Of a stretch of 64,000 bases of DNA, positions 27,926 to 35,239 are shown in pieces. Location of the stretch: contig NZ_JAQNDM010000002.1 of assembly GCF_028368975.1 (NCBI RefSeq), forward strand, positions 620,001 to 684,000, given 5' to 3'. A program made the translations under genes and the position numbers. The notes under the pieces are model-generated. The model was not told where the DNA came from. It saw only the letters and a list, made by a program, of their open reading frames with translations, and did not search any database. This DNA comes from Stigmatella ashevillena (GTDB lineage: Bacteria; Myxococcota; Myxococcia; Myxococcales; Myxococcaceae). Every line of letters starts with the position of its first letter. The stretch's first letter is position 1.

Positions 27926-28933
27926 TTAGCGGCCAATGCCCTGCATCGCCGCTTCCGGGTAGCGTGCGCCCACGACCTGTCCCACGTCGATGGCACGGGT
28001 GATGCGGTCGACCTCGGCGGTGCTGAGGTGGACAGAGCCCGCGCCGAAGTTTTCAATCAAATACTTCTCCCTGCGGGTGCCGGGAATGATGTGGATGTGC
28101 TCCCCACGCGCGAGCACCCAGGCGAGGGCAATCTGTGACGGAGTGCACTTTTTCTCGGTCGCGAACGCCTTGAGCTTCTCCACCAGAGCGAGGTTGCGGT
28201 TGAAGTTGTCCCCGGCGAAGCGCGGCAGGAACGGCCGGGCATCCCCACCCTTCTGGACGTCGTCGGGTTTGAGGGTCGTGGTGAGCAGGCCCCGGCTCAA
28301 CGGACTGTACGCCACGAAGGCCACCCCGAGTTCCTTGCACGTGAGCAGCAGCTCGGCCTCCGGCTCTCGCGACAGGAGCGAGTACTCGGTCTGAATAGCG
28401 GCAATCGGGTGGACCTTGTGCGCCCGCCGCAGCGTCTCCACGCTGACCTCGGACAGCCCGAGCGTCCGGACCTTGCCGGCCGCCACCAGCTCGGCCATGG
28501 CCTCCACCGTCTCCTCGATGGGCACCGACTCGTCCCTCCGATGCATGTAGTAGAGGTCGACGTACTCCAAGCCCAGCCGCTCCAGGCTCCGGTCGCAGGC
28601 CTCGCGTACGTACTCGGGGCGCCCGTCCAGGCCGCGAGTCATGCCTCCGTCCGCGTCGCGCACGATGCCAAACTTGGTGGCCAGGAACACCTTCTCGCGC
28701 GGCACGGTCTTCACGAAGCGCCCGAGCAGGCGCTCGTTGGCGCCGTTCCCGTACATGTCGGACGTGTCGAAGTGCACGTATCCCAGCTCGATGGCCCGGG
28801 ACAGGACTCGAAGGTTCTCGGCATCGTCCGACGGCCCATAGAACTCACTCATGCCCATGCAGCCAAGCCCCACCCTCGGCACGGTCCGCTTGCCCAGGGT
28901 TCCCAACGACACGGTGTTTCGAGTTTCAATCAT
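27926..28933 (-). CDS. Aldo/keto reductase
   Basis: A 335-residue NADPH-dependent reductase of the TIM-barrel AKR family (YakC/AKR13-like). The catalytic tetrad is complete: Asp and Tyr in FDTSDMYGNG, Lys in FLATKFG and His in DLYYMHRRD. The cofactor-binding end is recognisable as IIPGTRREKYLIENFGA. It reduces an aldehyde or ketone of unknown identity. The start at 28933 has AGGAGAG upstream and overlaps the MFS stop (ATGA), so it is translationally coupled to the transporter. In the AfsA operon it is a candidate for reducing the keto group of the product. Confidence 0.9.
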   Translation of the reverse strand: MIETRNTVSLGTLGKRTVPRVGLGCMGMSEFYGPSDDAENLRVLSRAIELGYVHFDTSDMYGNGANERLLGRFVKTVPREKVFLATKFGIVRDADGGMTRGLDGRPEYVREACDRSLERLGLEYVDLYYMHRRDESVPIEETVEAMAELVAAGKVRTLGLSEVSVETLRRAHKVHPIAAIQTEYSLLSREPEAELLLTCKELGVAFVAYSPLSRGLLTTTLKPDDVQKGGDARPFLPRFAGDNFNRNLALVEKLKAFATEKKCTPSQIALAWVLARGEHIHIIPGTRREKYLIENFGAGSVHLSTAEVDRITRAIDVGQVVGARYPEAAMQGIGR

Positions 28934-30150
28934 CGTCTCTCTCCTGTGAGTCCGGCGCCGTGATTGACGGGACTTGCTCCGAGCTTCCGAGGGGAACCGA
29001 GTGCGCCTAGCACGAGTGTGCCGAGCGTCGCGGCTCCAGCAGCGGCCATGACGCCCGTCCAGCCCCAGCGCTGCCAGACTGGACCGAGCGCATAGCTGCC
29101 GAGGCTGCCACCGGACAGGCAGCTCAGCAGATAGAGCGACGAGGCCGCTCCCATCTGCTGCGGCAGGATGGCGGTGGTGACGTCGTAGAACACCGCGGGC
29201 TGGCAGGCGTACACGCCGGTGTAGAGCACCAGCACGCCGAACATCACCGCGAAGACATTCTGGAACACCAGCATGATGCCGAACGCGGCGAGCACCATGA
29301 CCACGCCCGCGCGCACCACCCGGCTGACGCCGTAGGTCTGCGCCAGCGCTCCCGCCTTGGGGGCAATCACGGCGCCGCCAACGCCGGCCAGGCTGAGCCA
29401 GCCAATCTGCCCCACCGTCAGGCGGAACGGCGGGTTGACGAGGTAGAACGTGAGGATGGTCAGCGTGCCCAAATAGGCGAAGAACAGCAGGAACCCCGCC
29501 AGGTAGCGGCGGATGATGTGCGGCATGGTCAACAGCTTCAGCGTCCGCGCGTACTGCCCCGCCAGTGAGGGCTTCTCGCCGGGAAGGGGGAGCAGGACGC
29601 GCGCGCGGAACAACGCGACCGCCAGCAGCACAGCCGGCACGCCGTAGCCGACCATGGCATGACGCCAGCCGAAATGGCCGGTGAGGATGCCGAGCACCGT
29701 GCGGCCGACAATCAACCCGGTGACGGTAGCGCTCAGGCACAACCCCAGGTAGGCGCCCGACTTCCCCGGGGGCGCAATCCGCGCCATGTACGGGAACATG
29801 GGGCTGACCAGTCCCGCGGCGAACGCCCCCATGAGGCACATACCGACATTGAAGATCGTGAAGTTCGGCGCCAGCCCACACACGGCGACGCTCCCCGCCA
29901 GACCGAGCGCGCTGAGCATGGCCATGCGGGTGAGGCTCACCCGGTCCGTGAGCGGCCCGAGCAGGAAGAACGCGACGGCGTACGCCAGGCTACAGTAGCT
30001 GAACGAGACGCGAACCGCGGTGGTCTCAATCCCAAAGTCCGTCCCGATGTTCTGGAAGATGGGTTGAACCATCACCAGGGAGCCCAGCGCGACCATGATG
30101 GCCGCGCAGGGCGTCAGGGCCGCCCACTGCGTGTTCTTGTCGGTGGTCAT
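28930..30150 (-). CDS. Major facilitator superfamily transporter
   Basis: A 406-residue inner-membrane transporter with about 12 hydrophobic segments and the MFS loop-2/3 motif as LGPLTDRVSLTRM (GxLaDRxGrrr variant). The pattern resembles YnfM/arabinose-efflux-like drug exporters. A wide cytoplasmic loop with PGEKPSLAGQYARTLKL sits between the two halves. The ATG at 30150 (MTTDKNTQW) is preferred to a 31-residue upstream extension that overlaps the previous gene. It lies 7 bases after an unknown protein and is coupled to the aldo/keto reductase. In context it probably exports the cluster product. Confidence 0.88.
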   Translation of the reverse strand: MTTDKNTQWAALTPCAAIMVALGSLVMVQPIFQNIGTDFGIETTAVRVSFSYCSLAYAVAFFLLGPLTDRVSLTRMAMLSALGLAGSVAVCGLAPNFTIFNVGMCLMGAFAAGLVSPMFPYMARIAPPGKSGAYLGLCLSATVTGLIVGRTVLGILTGHFGWRHAMVGYGVPAVLLAVALFRARVLLPLPGEKPSLAGQYARTLKLLTMPHIIRRYLAGFLLFFAYLGTLTILTFYLVNPPFRLTVGQIGWLSLAGVGGAVIAPKAGALAQTYGVSRVVRAGVVMVLAAFGIMLVFQNVFAVMFGVLVLYTGVYACQPAVFYDVTTAILPQQMGAASSLYLLSCLSGGSLGSYALGPVWQRWGWTGVMAAAGAATLGTLVLGALGSPRKLGASPVNHGAGLTGERR

Positions 30151-30157
30151 CGGATGG

Positions 30158-30976
30158 CTACCCTCGGGTCTCGAGCCCTTCGAAGGGGGAAGGCCCAGAC
30201 TTGAGCTGAGCGTGGACGTCCCCCCCCAGGCCGTGATGACCAATGGCGCCGCCGAAGCTCATCTGGGGGCTCATCCACAGCACGATGACGTCGATGATGC
30301 GATTGGCGTCCGGGCCGGTAGGGAACGGGTTGGGCATGCGCGCGAAGTAGGTCGCGCGCCCGTTCGCGTCGGGGATGAACACGTTGGGGATGCCCAGCGG
30401 GCCCGGACGCTGGGGGTCCTGGGGCCGGATTTCGTGCCTCCGCAGCGCCATCACCGTGTAGAGGCTGTGCGGAATCATGCCTTCGAACTCGAAGGAGAAG
30501 TCGGCGTGGCCATCCGCGACCTCCACCGCCATGGTGCCCTTCGCCTTGCACCACTGGCCGAGCGTGATGGGCGAGGTGATCTTCCGACCGTCGATGGGCC
30601 GGTAGTCCGGAATGTATGCCTCATGGAGCGGAAGCGACGGCCGCACGATGGAATGCGCGTGCGGCAACTGCTCGGGCGCGAAGACCCTCGGGTAGTTGTT
30701 GCACGCAAGCGGCAGGGACACCGTGTGGAGCACGGCTTCGCTGCTCGCCAGCTCGTCCCAGGACAGGTACCGGACCACCTTGTATGGGAGCAGCTTGCCG
30801 AACTCGGGCACAGGGCTCTGCGCCGAAACGATGGCCGCGTCCCACTTCATCGTCAGGTCTTCCTGAATCACGTTCCCGATGACGATGAAGTTCCCATCCT
30901 TATCCATGATTTCACTCGGTGGATAGGGAGGTCCCTGGGTGGTCAGTTTGAGATTGGACGTGTGATTCGTGGTCAT
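30158..30976 (-). CDS. Unknown protein of the AfsA operon
   Basis: A 272-residue protein I do not recognise. It has no signal peptide or membrane segment. The N-terminal half contains MDKDGNFIVIGNVIQEDLTM and a Pro-rich stretch. The C-terminal half reads like a beta-sandwich (GTMAVEVADGHADFSFEFEG; MIPHSLYTVMALRRHE; IPNVFIPDANGRATYFARMP). Several His residues (PHAHS; GHHGLGGDVHAQ) could bind a metal, but no known motif is evident. The ATG at 30976 has GGAAGAGG upstream and overlaps the HAD stop (ATGA), so it is translationally coupled to the phosphatase. Its place between phosphatase and exporter suggests a pathway-specific role. Confidence 0.65.
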   Translation of the reverse strand: MTTNHTSNLKLTTQGPPYPPSEIMDKDGNFIVIGNVIQEDLTMKWDAAIVSAQSPVPEFGKLLPYKVVRYLSWDELASSEAVLHTVSLPLACNNYPRVFAPEQLPHAHSIVRPSLPLHEAYIPDYRPIDGRKITSPITLGQWCKAKGTMAVEVADGHADFSFEFEGMIPHSLYTVMALRRHEIRPQDPQRPGPLGIPNVFIPDANGRATYFARMPNPFPTGPDANRIIDVIVLWMSPQMSFGGAIGHHGLGGDVHAQLKSGPSPFEGLETRG

Positions 30977-31653
30977 GGTTCCTCTTCCGTCAGCACGCGC
31001 CATTGGCGCTTCCGGGCAACCTCAAGCATTCCCGGGGAGTCCCCCACAACGACGGGGTTTCCGACCTTCTCCATGAAACAGAGGTCGGAGACGTGGTCGC
31101 CGTACGCGAAGCAGGAGGCCAGCGTGATGCCGCGCCCGTCGATGTAGCGGGAGATGGCGTCCCACTTGCCATCCCCAATCACCTGTTGCAGCAGCTTGCC
31201 CGTGTAGACGCCGTCCTTGACCTCCAGCTCGGAGCAGATGAGCCGGTCCGCGCCCACGTGCTCGCAGATGGGGTTGAGGATGTCCTCGAACGACCCGGAG
31301 ACGAGCACGAGCTCCGCGCCACGCTTCCGGTGCTCCTGCTGCTCGGAGTACGCGGACCGGACAAACAATTCACCACGCGCCAGAATGTCCTTCATCCACG
31401 TCCTGGCCCTCTCCCGCAGCTCCGCCTGGGAGATGCCCGCGAACATCGCGTAGAAACGCCTGTTGAGCGCCACCCGGTCCGCGGTGGGCGTGTTGGCCTC
31501 GTTGATGGCCTGAAACTCCGTGCGCTTCTCCTCCGCGCCGGGCGTTGCCGCGTAGGGCGTCTTGTACAGGAAGTAGTCCATGAACGTGATCATGCTCTTG
31601 AAGCGGATCAGCGTTTCATCGACATCCGAGAACACGATGTACTTGTTGCTCAT
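30973..31653 (-). CDS. HAD-IB family phosphatase (SerB-like)
   Basis: A 226-residue haloacid-dehalogenase hydrolase with the four motifs in order: DVDET (nucleophile Asp and acid/base Asp), VLVSGSF, the Lys region, and GDHVSD (metal-binding Asp). This is the phosphoserine-phosphatase-like HAD-IB type, which removes phosphate from small metabolites. It lies 16 bases after the AfsA-domain gene and is coupled to the next gene. In Streptomyces butyrolactone synthesis an AfsA product carries a phosphate that must be removed, so this enzyme is the natural candidate for that step (inference). Confidence 0.88.
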   Translation of the reverse strand: MSNKYIVFSDVDETLIRFKSMITFMDYFLYKTPYAATPGAEEKRTEFQAINEANTPTADRVALNRRFYAMFAGISQAELRERARTWMKDILARGELFVRSAYSEQQEHRKRGAELVLVSGSFEDILNPICEHVGADRLICSELEVKDGVYTGKLLQQVIGDGKWDAISRYIDGRGITLASCFAYGDHVSDLCFMEKVGNPVVVGDSPGMLEVARKRQWRVLTEEEP

Positions 31654-31669
31654 TGAGGCGGGCTCCTGA

Positions 31670-32563
31670 TCAGGCGTCGGCTTCGTGGATGGGCGAAAGG
31701 CTGGGGGAGTGCTTCACGAGCGCCATGCGAGACAGAAGTCCCTCACGCGCGCTCAACAGGGCCTTGTCGAAGGCCGCGTACTTGATGACGCACTCGGTGA
31801 TGGGCACGCCGACCTGAAAGAACTCGACCTTGATGTCGAGGAACACCGACCCCGACTGGCGCGTGTCACCCCGCTCCGCCAACACCTTCATCGTGATGTC
31901 GGTCGGCAGGGGAAAGCCGAACGTGTGGTACGTGATGTTGTACTCGTTGAGCACGAAGTAATAGGGGCGGCCGAGCTGCTCCAGCCAGAAGCGCTCGGTC
32001 GCGGCCAGCAGCATCTGCCGCGACGCCTCGAAGAACACCACGCCCTGGAGGTGGTGACCCGTGACGTGGTCGCCCATCTCCGCGCAGGCATCGTCCAGCA
32101 CCAGGTGGCAGCGGTACAGGTCCGCTGCCTCGTCCTTGAACGGCATGGTGATGATGGTGTTGTGATTGAAGTGCTTGTGAGTGTACTTGCCCGGGCACCG
32201 GTCGCGGATGCGGGCCTCCTGGATGGTGACCAGGGGGCGCGCCGCGCTGTGCTGGATGCGCTCCTCGAGCAAGCTCAGGCGCTCCAGGGACACGCCCTGT
32301 CCCACGATGAGGGCGTGCGGCCGGTGGACCTCGTTCTTCTCCAGCAGCGTCTCGAGGTTGGAGACGGTCATCACGCCCGGGTTCTCGTCGGCAAAGGTGA
32401 CGAACTTGTCACCCACCACGTGAAGCACCTGCGGCGTATCCCGGCCGAGCGACTTCGGCGGGAGAGCAAGCAGGCTGGCGCCAGCGCCCTCTGTTGTGAC
32501 GTTGTCCGGCTCCGGATGAACCGTTTTGGCTGAGAAAGAAGGGTGTGAATCGAATGTGAGCAT
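31670..32563 (-). CDS. AfsA-like hotdog domain protein (A-factor biosynthesis family)
   Basis: A 297-residue protein whose central and C-terminal part matches the AfsA hotdog family. The pattern is HKHFNHNTIITMPFKDEAAD, then CHLVLDDACAEMGDHVTGHH, then LQGVVFFEASRQMLLAATER, the last block being the family hallmark (hydrophobic-E-x-x-RQ helix). Streptomyces AfsA condenses a beta-ketoacyl-ACP with dihydroxyacetone phosphate to start gamma-butyrolactone signals. Only one hotdog domain is evident, and the first ~100 residues are of unknown fold. The ATG at 32563 has AGGAGAGG upstream. It is the first gene of the leftward operon and is divergent from the ligase/ACP/PKS operon. Confidence 0.8.
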   Translation of the reverse strand: MLTFDSHPSFSAKTVHPEPDNVTTEGAGASLLALPPKSLGRDTPQVLHVVGDKFVTFADENPGVMTVSNLETLLEKNEVHRPHALIVGQGVSLERLSLLEERIQHSAARPLVTIQEARIRDRCPGKYTHKHFNHNTIITMPFKDEAADLYRCHLVLDDACAEMGDHVTGHHLQGVVFFEASRQMLLAATERFWLEQLGRPYYFVLNEYNITYHTFGFPLPTDITMKVLAERGDTRQSGSVFLDIKVEFFQVGVPITECVIKYAAFDKALLSAREGLLSRMALVKHSPSLSPIHEADA

Positions 32564-32712
32564 AGGGCCTCTCCTGGGAGGAGGAGCTGAGCGGAATTTG
32601 TGATGGCGTCTTGCGACGCGGTGCCCCCGGAAGCACGCCTGCTCGGTCACATTCTCCGCGGGAGGACACCACCGAACGGCTGTGAGTGATTTGCCGTCAA
32701 GGGTGAGTGAAA
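32564..32712. promoter_or_regulatory. Divergent promoter region of the AfsA/PKS locus
   Basis: The 149 bases between the AfsA-domain gene (leftward) and the ligase gene (rightward) must hold both promoters. I see ribosome sites at each end but no clear -35/-10 pair, no GG-N10-GC sigma-54 site and no long palindrome, so the regulator cannot be guessed. Confidence 0.4.
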
Positions 32713-34056
32713 ATGGCTGAGATACAATGGGTGTTGGAGCGCCTGGAGTCTCACGGCACGCAGCCTGCGTTGCTTTGGGACGATGGCGAGGTGACGTACG
32801 CCGCGCTCGTGCGGCGGGTGAAGGGCTGGCTCGCCGAATTGAAGGCGCGCTCGCTAGAGCCGGGTCAGACGGTGGCGCTGAAGGGGGACTACAACCCCGA
32901 GACCTGCGCCCTGCTCATCGCCCTGGTGCTGAACCGCAACATCGCGGTGCCGCTCGCTCCGACGGTCAAGACACTGAAGGAGTTCCTGGAGATCGCCGAG
33001 TGCGACGCGCTGTTCGAGTTCGACGGCACGAAGTTGCTCGGGGTGACGCGGCTCACGCCCGCGACGCAGCATCCATTGAACGCGCAGATCAGGAGTCGGG
33101 GCGCTCCGGGCCTCATCCTGTTCAGCTCCGGCTCAACGGGGAAGAGCAAGGCGTCACTGCTCGACTTCGAAAAGCTGCTCCGGAAGCTCCAGAAGACGCG
33201 CACCGGGTCGCGAACCCTGAGCTTCCTGCTGCTCGATCACATCGGCGGCATCAACACTCTATTTCACGTGCTGACGTCAGGCGGGGCCGTCGTCCCACTG
33301 CGCGAGCGCTCGCCGCAGGCGGTCTGCGGCGCCATCGCCAAGCATCGAGTCCAGCTTTTGCCCACCACACCCACATTCCTGAACCTGATGCTCATGTCGG
33401 AGGCGTACCGCCAGCACGACCTGTCGTCGCTGGAGATGATCACCTACGGCACGGAGCCCATGCCGACCGCCACCCTCAAGCACCTCCACGAGGTGTTCCC
33501 GAACATCAAGCTCAAGCAGACCTACGGGCTGTCGGAGCTGGGCATCCTTCAGACAAAGTCGAAGGACGACGCGTCGCTCTGGGTGAAGGTGGGCGGTGAC
33601 GGCTACGAGGTGAAGGTCGTCGACAACATCCTGTGGATTCGTGCCGAGTCGGCGATGCTCGGCTACCTGAACGCACCCTCCCCTTTCACCGAGGACGGCT
33701 GGTTCGTCACCGGCGACGCGGTGGAGGTGGATGGCGAGTACCTGCGCATCCTCGGCCGCAAGTCGGAGCTCATCAACGTGGGCGGTGAGAAGGTCTATCC
33801 CGCCGAGGTGGAGAGTGTCCTCCTCCAGCTCCCCAACGTGGCGGATGTGACGGTGGTGGGCCGACCGAGCCCCATTACCGGTCAAGTCGTGATGGCGCGG
33901 GTCGTGCTGCGCGAGGCCGAGGATCCGGTGGTGCTCACGAAGCGGCTGCGCCAGTTCTGCCGGGATCGCCTCGCGACCTACAAGATTCCCGTGGCGGTCG
34001 AGGTGGTCGAGGGCCAGCTCCACGGGGACCGTTTCAAGAAGGCTCGGGCGGGCTGA
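32713..34056 (+). CDS. AMP-dependent acyl-activating enzyme
   Basis: A 447-residue ANL-family adenylating enzyme, shorter than typical acyl-CoA ligases (~500-550). Core motifs are present: LFSSGSTGKSKASL (A3 phosphate loop), PTTPTFLNLM, QTYGLSELG (A5), GWFVTGDAVEV (A7), GRKSELINVGGEKVYPAEVE (A8) and the terminal Lys in GDRFKKARAG (A10). It is expected to activate a carboxylic acid and load it on the ACP encoded two genes downstream, supplying the starter for the polyketide synthase. The ATG at 32713 is preferred over a GTG two codons upstream. It is the first gene of the rightward operon. Confidence 0.88.
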   Translation: MAEIQWVLERLESHGTQPALLWDDGEVTYAALVRRVKGWLAELKARSLEPGQTVALKGDYNPETCALLIALVLNRNIAVPLAPTVKTLKEFLEIAECDALFEFDGTKLLGVTRLTPATQHPLNAQIRSRGAPGLILFSSGSTGKSKASLLDFEKLLRKLQKTRTGSRTLSFLLLDHIGGINTLFHVLTSGGAVVPLRERSPQAVCGAIAKHRVQLLPTTPTFLNLMLMSEAYRQHDLSSLEMITYGTEPMPTATLKHLHEVFPNIKLKQTYGLSELGILQTKSKDDASLWVKVGGDGYEVKVVDNILWIRAESAMLGYLNAPSPFTEDGWFVTGDAVEVDGEYLRILGRKSELINVGGEKVYPAEVESVLLQLPNVADVTVVGRPSPITGQVVMARVVLREAEDPVVLTKRLRQFCRDRLATYKIPVAVEVVEGQLHGDRFKKARAG

Positions 34057-34079
34057 CGAGCAATCAGGAGAAGTGAATC

Positions 34080-34832
34080 GTGTCTACACACACAGAGAGC
34101 CGTTCCAAAGTCGTCATCGTCAGTGGAGGCAGCCGTGGGCTGGGCCAGGCGCTCGTCACCGGCTGTCTGGAGCGGGGCTACACCGTGGCCACGTTCAGTC
34201 GCTCGGAGAGTCCCTTCATCAAGACGCTCACCCACCAGGATCCCGAGCACAAGCGCTTCCTCTGGGAGCCGGTGAATGCGACCGACCCCTCCGCGCTCAA
34301 GGCGTTCGTGAACAGGGTGGCGTCGGCCTATGGGCGGGTGGACGCGCTGGTCAACAACGCGGGCGTGGGCATTGACGGCATTCTTCCCACGATGCGTGCC
34401 TCGCAAATCGAGCAGGGCATCGACCTGAACCTCAAGGCCAGCATCTACCTCATCCAGGCGTGCTCGAAGCAGATGCTGCAACACGCGTCGGGCTCCATCA
34501 TCAACATCTCCTCGGTCAACGCGGTACGCGGCCACTCGGGTGTCGCCGTCTACAGCGCGACGAAGGCAGCGCTCGACGGCCTGACGCGGAGCCTGGCCCG
34601 CGAGCTGGGGCCAAAGCACATCCGCGTGAACTCCGTGGCACCGGGCTACTTCGAGAGCGAGATGGTGGCCGACCTCACGCCCGAAGCCCGGCAGCGCATC
34701 ATCCGCCGCACACCTCTGGGCCGCCTGGGCACGGCCGACGACATGGCCCATGTCGTCCTGTTTCTCTTGTCACCCGATGCTTCTTTCATCACGGGTCAAA
34801 CCATCATCGTCGACGGGGGTATCACATGCTGA
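34080..34832 (+). CDS. 3-oxoacyl-ACP reductase-like SDR (FabG type)
   Basis: A 250-residue classical SDR with intact motifs: SGGSRGLGQAL cofactor loop, VNNAGVG, Ser in IINISSVNAV, YSATK (YxxxK), VAPGYFESEM and VDGG. The FabG-like pattern fits reduction of a beta-ketoacyl-ACP. Start is GTG with GGAG upstream. Its last codons overlap the ACP start by 7 bases, so the two are translationally coupled. Because the KR domain of the neighbouring polyketide synthase has lost its catalytic residues, this enzyme could reduce the PKS product in trans or act later on a butyrolactone-type intermediate. Confidence 0.9.
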   Translation: MSTHTESRSKVVIVSGGSRGLGQALVTGCLERGYTVATFSRSESPFIKTLTHQDPEHKRFLWEPVNATDPSALKAFVNRVASAYGRVDALVNNAGVGIDGILPTMRASQIEQGIDLNLKASIYLIQACSKQMLQHASGSIINISSVNAVRGHSGVAVYSATKAALDGLTRSLARELGPKHIRVNSVAPGYFESEMVADLTPEARQRIIRRTPLGRLGTADDMAHVVLFLLSPDASFITGQTIIVDGGITC

Positions 34833-35191
34833 ATCAGGTTCCGAGCAAGCACGAGATCCAGGCGCTCATCGAACAGCACATCCGCCAGATTCTCGAGGAA
34901 AAGGTCGCTCACGACAGCAAGCTGCCCGAGATTGGCCTGGAGAGCCGACTCGGTGCCGAGCTGGGACTCTCATCCCTCGATCTGGCGCAGCTCGTGGCCA
35001 CGCTCGAGATGCGCCTGAAGGCCGACCCTTTCCAGGAGCTGGTGCCCATCACCAGCGTCCGCACCGTGGCCGACCTGTGCGGCGCCTACGAGAAGTTCTT
35101 CTCCGGCGACACGAGCGACCAGGGCCAGATGGACGCGCTGCTCGAGAGCAAGCGCCGCGCCGAAGCCCGGCGCAACAACAGCCGGTCTTGA
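34826..35191 (+). CDS. Stand-alone acyl carrier protein
   Basis: A 121-residue carrier protein. The phosphopantetheine site is in ELGLSSLDLAQLV, where the modified Ser sits in an LSSLD motif in place of the usual DSLD. Acidic helices on both sides match the ACP fold (HEIQALIEQHIRQILEEKV; VRTVADLCGAYEKFF). A charged C-terminal tail of about 30 residues ends in SKRRAEARRNNSRS and is not part of the domain. The ATG at 34826 overlaps the end of the reductase gene. It lies between the ligase/reductase pair and the PKS, consistent with carrying the starter unit. Confidence 0.88.
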   Translation: MLNQVPSKHEIQALIEQHIRQILEEKVAHDSKLPEIGLESRLGAELGLSSLDLAQLVATLEMRLKADPFQELVPITSVRTVADLCGAYEKFFSGDTSDQGQMDALLESKRRAEARRNNSRS

Positions 35192-35239
35192 TCCACCTCC
35201 AGCCTGGACCACCCCTGACTTCGCACGAGAGAACCCGTT

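Noticed and set aside
27926-29881. A 651-codon frame reading from inside the MFS gene into the aldo/keto reductase
   Set aside because: The part before MIETRNTVS is the MFS gene in the wrong frame. The reductase has its own start with AGGAGAG at 28933, so no fusion exists.
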